From Acidimicrobiales bacterium (GTDB lineage Bacteria > Actinomycetota > Acidimicrobiia > Acidimicrobiales > Aldehydirespiratoraceae): a DNA stretch of 64,000 nt. Of the stretch, positions 49,790 through 61,513 are shown piece by piece. The stretch's first letter is position 1. Each line of letters begins with the position of its first letter. Both the position numbers and the translations under genes were made by a program. The notes under the pieces are model-generated. The model did no database searches and was not told where the DNA came from. It saw only the letters and a program-made list of their open reading frames with translations. The stretch lies in the NCBI GenBank assembly GCA_022425325.1, contig JAKMFW010000032.1, forward strand, positions 26,537-90,536. The letters run 5' to 3'.

Positions 49790-50629
49790 GTGCCCATCAA
49801 CCCCGACGCCGTCGGCACCGTCGGTCCCGAAAACGAGATCTCCTGGACCAGCAAGGACTCGCTGCTCTACGCGCTAGGAGTCGGTGCAGGGCAGACCGAT
49901 CCGACCGGGTTCGAACTCGAGTTCACCACGGAGAACACCTCGGCAACCGCCCAGCAGGCGTTCCCCACGCAGGTCGTCGTCCTCGGCGGCGGTGGCGGTG
50001 TCGACTTCGGCGATTTCAACCTCGCCGCTCTGCTCCACGGCGAGCAGCACATCACCCTTCACCAGACGCTCCCCGCCGAAGGCACGGCAATCGGTCAGGG
50101 ACGCGTCGCCGCAATCCACGACAAGGGCAAGGCGGCACTCGTCGTACTCGAAACCGACGTTCGCGACACCGACGGCAACCCCTGGTGGACCACCCGCTCC
50201 GGCCTCTTCATCTCCGGCGAAGGGGGCTGGGGTGGCGACCGTGGGCCGTCGGCCACCTGGACGCTCCCCGATCGCGCCGCCGACATCGTGCACGGCTTCG
50301 ACACCCGCACCGACCAGGCGCTGCTCTATCGCCTCAACGGCGACCGTAACCCCCTGCACTCAGACCCGTTGTTCTCCTCCCTCGCCGGCTTCGAGACCCC
50401 GATCCTGCACGGCCTCTGCACCTACGGAGTGAGCGGTCGGGCCCTGCTCCACGCGCTCTGCGACGGCGACCCCGACGGGTTCGGCTCGATGGGCGGCCGC
50501 TTCAAGTCGCCGGTCATCCCCGGCGAACGCCTCGACGTCCACATCTGGAACGAAGGCGATCAGGTCCTCTTCCAGACCCGTGTCGGCGACCGCGTGGTCT
50601 TCGACAGCGGCGTCTTCGCCCACCGCTGA
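49790..50629 (+). CDS. MaoC-like / hydratase-2-type double-hotdog protein
   Basis: LLYRLNGDRNPLHSDPLFSSLAGFETPILHGLCTYGVSGRALL hydratase-2 motif; GTG start. Confidence 0.88.
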   Translation: MPINPDAVGTVGPENEISWTSKDSLLYALGVGAGQTDPTGFELEFTTENTSATAQQAFPTQVVVLGGGGGVDFGDFNLAALLHGEQHITLHQTLPAEGTAIGQGRVAAIHDKGKAALVVLETDVRDTDGNPWWTTRSGLFISGEGGWGGDRGPSATWTLPDRAADIVHGFDTRTDQALLYRLNGDRNPLHSDPLFSSLAGFETPILHGLCTYGVSGRALLHALCDGDPDGFGSMGGRFKSPVIPGERLDVHIWNEGDQVLFQTRVGDRVVFDSGVFAHR

Positions 50630-50638
50630 TCCGTCGAT

Positions 50639-51827
50639 GTTCCTGAAGGGCGTCACCGCCTCAGCGGTCTCAGCCGAGGGCGTCGCACCGGCCGCCGACT
50701 GGTCGACCTGGGAGCGCGACGGTCGAGCCCCGCGCTCGAGCGATGGCGCCGGCCTGCTCACCGACTTTCGCGACGATCTGCAGCAGTTCGTCGCGCTCGG
50801 CTGCAACGCCTGGCGGGTCACGATCGAGTGGGCCCGAATCGAACCGGAACCCGGCAAGATCGACCACGACGCGCTCGACATCTACCGGGACGTACTGGCC
50901 TTCGCCCGCGAGGTCGGGCTCCAGAACTGGATCACGCTCCAGTCGACCACGCTGCCCGGCTGGTACCTCGACGACGAGGGCGGCCATCGAGACGAGGACG
51001 CCCGGGGTCGGTACTGGCTGCGTCACGTCGACCGGGTGGCCGAGGCGTTCGACGAATTCGCCACCGGTTTCGTGCCGATCGACGACCCGATCGGGTGGGC
51101 CGTGCGCAGCTACGGGCTCGGATCCCGGCCACCCGGGCGCAAGGATCGAGTCGTGCTGCGCGACGCCGTCGAAGGGGCCGTGCACGCAACCCACGAGGCG
51201 ATCCGGCTCCTGTCGTCGGGACGCCAACAGCTGATGACCGCCTGGCGAGCCGATCCGATCCACGCGCTCGCCGATGACGACGGACGGGTGTCGCTCGAGG
51301 CGACCCAGGCGGCCCGCGGCTGGGAAAACCTCTTCTGGTCGTGGCTGCGGCTTCACGCCGACGGCGTGCTCGAACTCGACGGCCGAGCGCCGGTCGACGT
51401 GCCGCTGTTCGTCAACGCAGTCGATCACGTCGGGATCGTCCACGACCATCCGATCGGCATCGGTCCCGACGGTGGCTTCGCCCCGTGGCCGCGGGGCGCT
51501 CGAGTCTCAGGAAGTGGCCTTGCCCCCGAACCCGCCGAGCTCGCCGAGGCCCTCCACCGCGTCAGCGAGGCGCTCCCCGACCACTCGCTCGTCGTTGCAG
51601 GCCATGGGGTCAACACCGACGACGAGGCCTGGCGAGAACACCTGCTGGCTCGCACGCTCGACCATGTCCGCGGGGCCCATCACGACATCGGCCTCGCCGG
51701 ATATTTCCACGACAGCGGGATCGACGGTTACGACTGGAAGCTCGGCTTTGCCCGGCCACGCGGCCTGCTCAGCCGAGGACGGGCACGCAAGGCGGCCGCC
51801 GACACCTTCGCCGACTGGTCGGTGTGA
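50639..51827 (+). CDS. GH1 (beta-glucosidase)-like protein lacking the canonical catalytic Glu residues
   Basis: FLKGVTASAVSAEG, WRVTIEWARIEPEPGKIDHDALDIYRDVL, LPGWYLDDEGG, FVPIDDPIGWAVRSYGLGSRPPG (NEP changed to DDP), LVVAGHGVNTDDEAW (TENG changed to AGHG). Confidence 0.75.
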
Positions 51828-51839
51828 ACCCGTTCGGGT

Positions 51840-53252
51840 TCAGCTCCGACTGCGGAACTGGGCGCGACCGCCCACGGCGTCCTTGTTGAGACGCTTGGCC
51901 AGGTGCAGCCCCTCGAGCACCATCTCGCACGCACTGGCGACCATCGCAGGCGAACTCGCAGCCTCCTCCTCGGAGATGAGGGCGTCGACCGGCGCCTTCA
52001 ACGCAGAAACCCGATCGATGAGGGCGACATAGGCGTCGTCGGTGACGTCCTCACCCGTGTCGACGACGAGTTCGCCGTCAAACGCGTCGACGACCGCACG
52101 ATGGGTGTCGGGCGGAACACGGTCCTTGAACACCTGCAGGATCCCGGCCTTCACCAGACCGTCGAGGATCTCCGCATCGCGTCCCTCGTCGAGCGTCTCG
52201 ATCTCGACCTTGCCACTCGTCGACGCAGGCAGGGCCTCGAGGTCGACGATGCGCGGAACGGCAGCGCTGGCACCGGAGCGCAGGGCACGTCGAACCGAGT
52301 TGGCGATCATGATCTCGAAGTTCGAGATCGAGAGACGGACCGACACGCCGGACCGCTGGGAGATGTGCTGGCTACGACGAGCGGCATGGGTGACCGAAGC
52401 GACGATCTCGGTCATGAACGACGGCACAGTGAGATCGAAGCCCTCGCTGACGGAGATGTCGGCCTCCTGCTCGACGATGGCGACCTCGGTCTCGACATCG
52501 AGTGGGTAGTGCGTGCGGATCTGGCTGCCGAAGCGATCCTTCAGCGGGGTGATGAGCCGACCGCGGTTGGTGTAATCCTCGGGGTTGGCCGAGGCGACCA
52601 GGATGACGTCGAGCGGCAGCCGGACCTTGTGACCACGGATCTGCACATCGCGTTCCTCGAGCACGTTGAGCAAACCGACCTGGATGCGCTCGGAGAGATC
52701 GGGCAGCTCGTTCATCGCGAAGATGCCGCGGTTGGTCCGCGGGACGAGGCCGTAGTGCAGGGTGAGTTCGTCGGACAGATAGCGCCCCTCAGCGACCTTG
52801 ATCGGGTCGACCTCGCCGATGAGGTCAGCGATCGAGGTGTCGGGTGTCGCCAGCTTCTCGCCGAATCGGTCGTCGCGGTGGACCCATGCGATCGGCGTGT
52901 CGTCGCCGTGCTCGGCGATCAGTTCGCGTGCGTGGCGAGAGATGGGGTTGTACGGGTCGTCGTTGATCTCGGAACCGGCGACGATCGGCATCCACTCGTC
53001 GAGGAGACCGGTGAGACCGCGGATCATGCGGGTCTTCGCCTGCCCTCGCTCCCCCAGGAAGATGATGTCGTGGCCGGCGAGCAGCGCATTTTCGAGCTGC
53101 GGGGTGACGGTGCTCTCGTAGCCGAGCACCTCGGGGAACAACGGCTCATCGGCCTGGATTTTGGCGATGGCGTTGCGCCGCAGCTCCTGGCGCAGCGACA
53201 CCGACTCCCAACCGCTCGCCTTCAGGGCTCCGAGTGTCTCAGGGTTCGACAT
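51840..53252 (-). CDS. MoxR/Mg-chelatase-like AAA+ ATPase
   Basis: Walker A LGERGQAKT; GIFAMNELPDLSERIQVGLLNVLEERDVQIRGHKVRLPLDVILVASANPEDYTNRGRLITPLKDRFG. Confidence 0.9.
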   Translation of the reverse strand: MSNPETLGALKASGWESVSLRQELRRNAIAKIQADEPLFPEVLGYESTVTPQLENALLAGHDIIFLGERGQAKTRMIRGLTGLLDEWMPIVAGSEINDDPYNPISRHARELIAEHGDDTPIAWVHRDDRFGEKLATPDTSIADLIGEVDPIKVAEGRYLSDELTLHYGLVPRTNRGIFAMNELPDLSERIQVGLLNVLEERDVQIRGHKVRLPLDVILVASANPEDYTNRGRLITPLKDRFGSQIRTHYPLDVETEVAIVEQEADISVSEGFDLTVPSFMTEIVASVTHAARRSQHISQRSGVSVRLSISNFEIMIANSVRRALRSGASAAVPRIVDLEALPASTSGKVEIETLDEGRDAEILDGLVKAGILQVFKDRVPPDTHRAVVDAFDGELVVDTGEDVTDDAYVALIDRVSALKAPVDALISEEEAASSPAMVASACEMVLEGLHLAKRLNKDAVGGRAQFRSRS

Positions 53253-53312
53253 GGCCGGACCATACACGGATGCCAATCCATGACCCAGACGGGCGACCGG
53301 TAGCGTTCAGGG

Positions 53313-55421
53313 ATGGACCTGTCCGGCGCGTGGCGTGCCGCCCCCGCTCGTGAAGAGCTCCGCCGGACCTTCCACGAACCGGCACTCGACGACCGCGACT
53401 GGGCCGAGGTCACCGTGCCCGGCCACTGGGCCCACACGCCCGACCTCGCCGACGAATGCGCAGTCCTCCACCGCCATCGCTTCTCGATGCCGTCCGTGGC
53501 GGAGGATCGGCGCCGCTGGATCACCCTGCACGGGATCGCCCAGCAGGGCGATGTCTGGCTGAACGGTGCCTACGTGGGCGATACCGACGGCTACTTCGTC
53601 CCGCACCAGTTCGAGATCACGCACCTGATGCGCGACACCGACGAGCACTGTCTCGCCGTCGATGTCACGGTGCCGTCATTCGGCGATCCCGACGAACGCA
53701 GCAATCTGATGGGTGCCATCCTTGATCCGCAGCTGTCGGGAGCGGCCGGCCACAACCCGGGAGGCATCTGGCGCGAGGCCGCGATCCACGAGACCGGCAC
53801 GAGCGCGATCCAGCACTTCCGTGTCGTGTGTGTCGACGCCGACCGGGCTCGGGCCCGTCTCGCCATGCGCTGCGTCTTCGACCACCCCGACGGCGGGCCG
53901 GTCCTGCTCCGAACACACGTCGCCGGGATCGACCACGAACTCCACCATCCGGCGGCGGTCGGCGAGAACCGGGTCGAGTGGACGATCGACGTGCCCGAGC
54001 CTGAGCTGTGGTGGCCGCACTCGCTCGGCGAGCAGCCCCTGCACGAACTCTCGTGTGAGCTCATCGTCGACGGCCAGCTGCATGATCATCGGTCCTACCG
54101 CACGGCCTTCCGCACGGTCCGGCTCCGCGACTGGACACTCCACGTGAACGGGGTTCGTCTCTTCACCAAGGGCATCGTGATGTTGCCCACTACCCCACGC
54201 CCCGGCGATGCGACACCTCACCAGGTCGCCGCCGACGTGAGGGCGGCCCGAGACGCCGGACTTGACCTGATCCGCTTTGTCGCCCACGTCGCCCACCCCG
54301 AGGCCTACCGGACCGCCGACGAACTCGGGATGCTGGTGTGGCAGGAGATGCCATTGCGCGGGGTGATGGCTCGAGGCGTACGAGGTCAGGCGGTCCGACA
54401 AGCCCGCGAGATGGTCGATCTTCTCGGCCATCACCCGTCGGTGGCCGTGTGGTGTGTGCATGACGAGCCCTTCCGGCGACAACAGGCGCCCACGTCGACA
54501 CCGCCGATCGTCGGCCAGCAGCGCCCCTCGTGGAACCGGGCGGTGCTCGACACCTCCGTACGGCGCGTCCTCCAACGCACCGACGGTTCCCGCCCGATCG
54601 TCAATCACACCGCCGTCCCACCGCACCTTCCCCTGCTCGACGGGACGACGAGCCACCTGTGGTTCGGTTGGCACGACGGCACAGCCGATGATCTCGCCGC
54701 TGCGATCGGACGCCTTCCCCGCATGGGACGGTTCGTGACGGCGTTCGGGGCTGCAAGCGTCGACCCGCAACTCCCTGAACTCCAGGAAGGGCGTTGGCCG
54801 GCACTCGACTGGAATCCGATCGCGGCAGCCGTCGGAGCTCGCCGTCGATCGCTCCATCACCTCGCCCCACCCGAGCGGGCCGGTGACGGACCGGCCTGGG
54901 CCGAGACCACCCGCCAGGCCCAGGCCGACGTGCTGCGCACCACCATCGAGACACTGCGGAAGGTCAAGTACCGGCCGACCGGCGGCTTCTGCGCCTTCTA
55001 TCTGGCCGACCCCGGACCCGCCGGCGGCTTCGGTGTCCTCGACAGTGATCGCCGGGCCAAGCCCGCCCTCCAGGCGCTTACCGATGCGTGCCGTCCGGTC
55101 ATCGTGGTCGGCGAGCCACTCCCCGCCTCGATCGGGGTCGGCGAGGTCTACGAGATCGCCATCCATGTCGTGTCGGATCTGCACGAGCCGTTGCGAGACG
55201 GGGTCGTTTCGGCGACGATCCACCACGCCGACGGCACCACCGACATCCACCGCTGGGGCGGCGAGATCGAGGCCGACTCGGTGGTCCGTATCGCCCTGCT
55301 CTCGGTGCCCGCGTTGCGGCCCGGAGCGCTCACGGTCGAACTTGCGCTCAACGCAGTCGTCGACGACGTCGAAAACGGCGAGATCACCGCTCACAGCAGC
55401 GTGAAGACAACTGTCAGCTGA
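53313..55421 (+). CDS. GH2 (beta-mannosidase/galactosidase)-like protein lacking the apparent nucleophile Glu
   Basis: Jelly-roll ADDWAEVTVPGHW-like N-terminus, GYFVPHQFEITHLM, HNPGGIWREAAIH; barrel DELGMLVWQEMPL, HHPSVAVWCVHDEPF (acid/base Glu kept), GRFVTAFGAASVDPQ (SEFG changed to TAFG). Confidence 0.75.
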   Translation: MDLSGAWRAAPAREELRRTFHEPALDDRDWAEVTVPGHWAHTPDLADECAVLHRHRFSMPSVAEDRRRWITLHGIAQQGDVWLNGAYVGDTDGYFVPHQFEITHLMRDTDEHCLAVDVTVPSFGDPDERSNLMGAILDPQLSGAAGHNPGGIWREAAIHETGTSAIQHFRVVCVDADRARARLAMRCVFDHPDGGPVLLRTHVAGIDHELHHPAAVGENRVEWTIDVPEPELWWPHSLGEQPLHELSCELIVDGQLHDHRSYRTAFRTVRLRDWTLHVNGVRLFTKGIVMLPTTPRPGDATPHQVAADVRAARDAGLDLIRFVAHVAHPEAYRTADELGMLVWQEMPLRGVMARGVRGQAVRQAREMVDLLGHHPSVAVWCVHDEPFRRQQAPTSTPPIVGQQRPSWNRAVLDTSVRRVLQRTDGSRPIVNHTAVPPHLPLLDGTTSHLWFGWHDGTADDLAAAIGRLPRMGRFVTAFGAASVDPQLPELQEGRWPALDWNPIAAAVGARRRSLHHLAPPERAGDGPAWAETTRQAQADVLRTTIETLRKVKYRPTGGFCAFYLADPGPAGGFGVLDSDRRAKPALQALTDACRPVIVVGEPLPASIGVGEVYEIAIHVVSDLHEPLRDGVVSATIHHADGTTDIHRWGGEIEADSVVRIALLSVPALRPGALTVELALNAVVDDVENGEITAHSSVKTTVS

Positions 55422-55492
55422 AGTGGGCGCGTGCCCGCAGAGGGCAAGTACCTTTGTGAACTGCAGGACGTTTCACGAAGGAACACCAATCG

Positions 55493-56274
55493 ATGGCACA
55501 GACCATGCCCGGCACCGACCACTCGGTGCCGGTACTCCGCCGCCGGGCACCGCAGCTTCCCTGGCCGCTCAACCTCTACCAGACCGCCGTCGGCAAGAAG
55601 TACGTGATGGCCATCACCGGCGTCGGCCTCCTGGGCTTCGTCGTGGTGCACATGATCGGCAACCTCCACATCTACGAGGGCCCGACACAAGTCCACGAGT
55701 ACGCCGAGGCACTTCGCGGTCTCGGCGGTCATCTCGTGCCCCGGACCTTCCTGCTGTGGGTGCTCCGCATCGGCCTGATCGGCATGTTCGCTGCGCACAT
55801 CCACGCTGCGTTCTCGCTCAGCCGCATGAACACGAAGGCCAACAAGGCCTACGCCGGTAGCCGCGACTATCTCGCCGTGAACTTCGCCAGCCGCACCATG
55901 CGCTGGACCGGCCCGATCATCCTGCTCTACCTGCTCTTCCACCTCGCCGATCTCACCTGGGGCTGGTTCAGCGACGAGTGGGTGCGAGGCGACGTCTACG
56001 CCAACGTCTACAACTCAATGAGCGCACTCCCGATCGCCGCCATCTACATCGTCGCCAACGTGGCGCTGGCGACGCACATCTACCACGGCGCCTGGTCGAT
56101 GTTCCAGACCCTCGGCATCAACAACCCCCGCTACAACAACGCCCGCCGGCGCTTCGCTCAAGGCCTCGCCGCCGTGATCCTGCTCGGCAACCTCAGCTTC
56201 CCGCTGGCCGTCCAGGCCGAACTGATTGATCTCGAAGGCCACACACCCGGCCAGTACAACCTCGAATACGGAGA

Positions 56275-56278
<4 letters not shown>
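55493..56278 (+). CDS. sdhC: Succinate dehydrogenase/fumarate reductase cytochrome b subunit (single-gene membrane anchor)
   Basis: Five TM-like segments with His in [34 protein letters not shown]; upstream of sdhA. Confidence 0.9.
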
Positions 56279-58203
<1,925 letters not shown>

Positions 58204-58222
58204 GTCTGGAAGATCCCGTCCG

Positions 58223-58996
58223 ATGAGCAAGAACCTCAATCTCAAGCTGAAGATCTGGCGCCAGGCCGGTCCGCACGCCCAGGGCTCCTTCCTGGAGGTC
58301 GATGCCCACGACATTCCCGAGGACGCCTCGTTCCTCGAGATGCTCGATGTGGTCAACGAGCGCCTGATCGCCGACGACGTCGAGCCGGTCACGTTTGGTC
58401 ACGACTGTCGTGAAGGCATCTGCGGCACCTGCGGCGTGATGATCAACGGGCAGGCCCACGGCCCCGAGAAGGCCACGGCAACGTGCCAGCTGCACATGCG
58501 CAAGTTCAACGACGGTGACGAGATCGTGATCGAACCGTGGCAGGCCACGTCGTTCCCGATCCTCAAGGACCTCATGGTCGACCGCCGCGCCTTCGACCGC
58601 ATCGTCGAGGCCGGCGGTTACATCTCCGCCCCAACCGGCACGGCGCCCGACGCCAATGAGATTCCGATCCCGAAGGAGGTGGCCGACACCTCGATGGACG
58701 CCGCCGCCTGCATCGGCTGTGGCGCCTGTGTTGCGGCATGCCCCAATTCGGCAGGTCAGCTGTTCACGTCGGCCAAGCTCCACCACCTCAACACGCTGCC
58801 CCAGGGCCAGCCGGAGCGGTGGAAGCGCACCGAGGCCATGGTCGAGACCATGGAGGACTTCTTCGGTTCCTGCACCAACCACGGCGAGTGCGCCGAGGCG
58901 TGCCCGAAGGAGATCTCGCTCGACTTCATCGCCTTCATGAACCGTGACTACGTGAAGTCGAAGGTCAAGAACCGCAGCCTGGTCAGCAAGCACTGA
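58223..58996 (+). CDS. sdhB: Succinate dehydrogenase/fumarate reductase iron-sulfur subunit
   Basis: DCREGICGTCGVMINGQAHGPEKATATCQLHMR; CIGCGACVAACPNSAGQLF. Confidence 0.95.
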   Translation: MSKNLNLKLKIWRQAGPHAQGSFLEVDAHDIPEDASFLEMLDVVNERLIADDVEPVTFGHDCREGICGTCGVMINGQAHGPEKATATCQLHMRKFNDGDEIVIEPWQATSFPILKDLMVDRRAFDRIVEAGGYISAPTGTAPDANEIPIPKEVADTSMDAAACIGCGACVAACPNSAGQLFTSAKLHHLNTLPQGQPERWKRTEAMVETMEDFFGSCTNHGECAEACPKEISLDFIAFMNRDYVKSKVKNRSLVSKH

Positions 58997-59021
58997 TCCC
59001 GAATCGGGCGACGCTCCGGCG

Positions 59022-59906
59022 TCAGGGTCGATCCGGCCAGACTGCGGCGTTGCGCAGGTGTTCGATCAGGACGGGAATGAACTCGTCGAGCATCGGCGCA
59101 GGCGTCTCGTGGCCGAGGCGGTCGACTTCGAGAAGCACCGCACCATCGATCCCGGTGGCCAGCGCGCGTCCGTGCTCGATCGGGAAGACCGGATCGGCGG
59201 TGCCGTGCACGACGAGTGTCGGTTGCCGAATCTCACTGAGCCGATCGAGTCGGCTGGGCGACGCGTGCACGGCGACACCATGGCCCGACTCGGGCTGCCA
59301 TCCGGTAGCGAGTTCGGCAGCCGCGAGGCGTCGGGCCGAGTCGGCATCGAAGGGATAGGCATCGCCGGCCAGCAGTTCGGCCAGTTCGGCGAGCCAACCG
59401 GCCAGCGCTCGCCGGTCGGGAGGTGGGCCGGCGTAGAGCCGATGCATCATCGCGTCCACGAACTCATCGTCGGGCCCCGGTAGACGCTCATCGCCTGCGC
59501 CCGCGGTCGAGCCGAGAAGGGTCAACGAGCGGACCCGCTCCGGATGATCGAGCGCAGCGACCTGCGCGACCATCCCGCCCATCGAGCGGCCGACGAGATG
59601 CGCAGAGTCCACGGCCAGAAGGTCGAGTAGGCCGATGAGATCAGCAGCGAGATCGTCGAGGAGGTAACCGGCCTCGGATCCAAGCCATGACGACCGGCCA
59701 CAATCACGGTGATCGAAGCGCACCACACGGAATCCGGTGCCGGCCAGCGCGTCGACGAAGCTGGGCGACCAGTGGAAACCCGGCGTGTCGGCACCGGCCA
59801 ACAACACGACGGTGTCGTGGCCGTCGCCGGCCACATCGACCCACAGATCGACCTCACCGACTCGGAGTTGCTCGCCCCGATCGACGTCTCGTGCCGCGTC
59901 CGTCAT
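59022..59906 (-). CDS. Alpha/beta hydrolase
   Basis: FRVVRFDHRDCGRSSWLG, AHLVGRSMGGMVAQ, PTLVVHGTADPVFPIEHG. Confidence 0.88.
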   Translation of the reverse strand: MTDAARDVDRGEQLRVGEVDLWVDVAGDGHDTVVLLAGADTPGFHWSPSFVDALAGTGFRVVRFDHRDCGRSSWLGSEAGYLLDDLAADLIGLLDLLAVDSAHLVGRSMGGMVAQVAALDHPERVRSLTLLGSTAGAGDERLPGPDDEFVDAMMHRLYAGPPPDRRALAGWLAELAELLAGDAYPFDADSARRLAAAELATGWQPESGHGVAVHASPSRLDRLSEIRQPTLVVHGTADPVFPIEHGRALATGIDGAVLLEVDRLGHETPAPMLDEFIPVLIEHLRNAAVWPDRP

Positions 59907-59913
59907 CGAGCCG

Positions 59914-59925
59914 AACGGTACCGTT
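59914..59925. promoter_or_regulatory. Palindromic divergent -10 region AACGGTACCGTT
   Basis: Contains TACCGT on both strands, each 8 nt from its own start codon (59906 minus, 59933 plus). Confidence 0.5.
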
Positions 59926-59932
59926 GGCCCCC

Positions 59933-60841
59933 GTGATCCCCAAGGTCGGTGCCCAATTCGTCCGTGGCTTGCTGATGGGAGCTGCCGACGTCGTCCCCGG
60001 TGTGTCCGGTGGAACCATCGCCCTGATCGTCGGCATCTACGAGACGCTCATCGATCAGGTCCGAGCCGGAGCCAAGGCGCTCGGCATGCTCGTTCGCGGC
60101 GACCTTCGCGGCTTCTGGAAGCAGGTGAGGGGGCTCGACGTCACGTTCCTGCTCCCGTTGGCGATCGGCATCCTGCTCGCCGTGGGCGGGCTCGCCTCGG
60201 TGCTTGAGACCCAGCTCGAGGAGAATCCCGAGGAGATGGCCGGACTCTTCTTCGGTCTTGTCGCAGCGTCGGTACTGATCGGCTGGGATCTCATCTCGGC
60301 CCGTACCAGCACCCACCTGGCGATCGTGCTGCTCGTCGCCGTCGCCATCTTTTTCGGGCTGGGCTTCCAATCCGGTCCGATCACCGACCCGAGCCCCGTG
60401 GTGCTCGTCGGTGCCGGCGCGCTGGCGATCTGCGCCATGATCCTGCCGGGCATCTCCGGTTCGTTCATCTTGTTGATGATCGGGATGTACGCGACCGTCA
60501 TCGGCGCCGTCGACGATCGGGCGTTCGGCGACCTCGCCCTCGTCGGAATCGGCGCAGTCGTGGGCCTCGCACTCTTCTCGACACTGCTCGGCTGGCTGCT
60601 CGACCATCACGGCGACACGGTGATGGCCGCCATGGTCGGTCTCATGCTCGGCTCGCTCCGGGTCCTGTGGCCCTGGCCCAACGGCGTCGGTGTCATCAGC
60701 GAGGACGAGTCCGAGGTGATCGACGGCACCGGTCTCGAACTTCCGGCCGGTGATGAGCTCCTCGGCCCGGTCGCCCTCGGCATGATCGGGTTCGTGATCG
60801 TGAGGGTGCTGGCGCGGATCGGCAAACGCCTCGAGCGCTGA
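59933..60841 (+). CDS. DUF368 family membrane protein (PopT-type undecaprenyl-phosphate translocase family)
   Basis: VRGLLMGAADVVPGVSGGTIALIVGIYETLIDQVR; multi-TM; GTG start. Confidence 0.9.
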   Translation: MIPKVGAQFVRGLLMGAADVVPGVSGGTIALIVGIYETLIDQVRAGAKALGMLVRGDLRGFWKQVRGLDVTFLLPLAIGILLAVGGLASVLETQLEENPEEMAGLFFGLVAASVLIGWDLISARTSTHLAIVLLVAVAIFFGLGFQSGPITDPSPVVLVGAGALAICAMILPGISGSFILLMIGMYATVIGAVDDRAFGDLALVGIGAVVGLALFSTLLGWLLDHHGDTVMAAMVGLMLGSLRVLWPWPNGVGVISEDESEVIDGTGLELPAGDELLGPVALGMIGFVIVRVLARIGKRLER

Positions 60842-60856
60842 GCGGCGACCCGACGA

Positions 60857-61513
60857 TCAGAGGGGTAGCTCGACCCACCCCGGCCGATTGCTCATGATCC
60901 AACTGCGGATCTCCGGCGATGGCTGACCGGGCCACTGCACGGCGATGCGGGTCTGCGGATCGAAACCCGGGGTGAGCGGCGCAAGCCTCGGCCACCGACC
61001 GTCCCACCGGCGTCGACGAACCCCGACCGCGTCGACCTCGTACTTCGCACTCCCGAGCAGCACCTCACCCCGGGCCGTGACCTCGTGCTCGAAGCCGTCG
61101 TCGTGTTCATCGGGCGCCGAGGCGGCCTCGACATCAAGGTCGAGGCCGACCGGGGTACGGTCGCCGAACGTCGCCGGGTGGATCACGTCGTCGGGGTCGA
61201 CGGCGATCCCGAACGCCTCCAGACCGATCGTCCACTGCTCGATCGGTGTCTCGCACACGAAGTCCGTCCAGATGCCGGGTGCTCGGAACTCGAACGCGTG
61301 GGAGACCAGCGGCAGTTCGTAGTCGAGGACGACGACGGGATCCTCACCCTGTTCGTGCACGACGGCGAGAAACCAGGTCGCGCCGGCGCTGGGGCGGACC
61401 GACACACGCAAGAGCCCGGCGACCGCCTGCCGCTTGTCGACCCACTCGATATCGATCGTGTCGTCGAGGTGCTCGTGGGGTTCGCCCGGATCGAAAAGGT
61501 CCGTCTCGATCAC
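60857..61513 (-). CDS. Hypothetical protein (218 aa)
   Basis: Intact ORF, 4-nt overlap with the upstream RDD gene; no family assigned with confidence. Confidence 0.6.
   Translation of the reverse strand: MIETDLFDPGEPHEHLDDTIDIEWVDKRQAVAGLLRVSVRPSAGATWFLAVVHEQGEDPVVVLDYELPLVSHAFEFRAPGIWTDFVCETPIEQWTIGLEAFGIAVDPDDVIHPATFGDRTPVGLDLDVEAASAPDEHDDGFEHEVTARGEVLLGSAKYEVDAVGVRRRRWDGRWPRLAPLTPGFDPQTRIAVQWPGQPSPEIRSWIMSNRPGWVELPL

Noticed and set aside
53676-55394. 572-aa minus-strand ORF
   Set aside because: Antisense to the GH2-like gene, which has a TANNNT-N6-ATG start and GH2 domain order.
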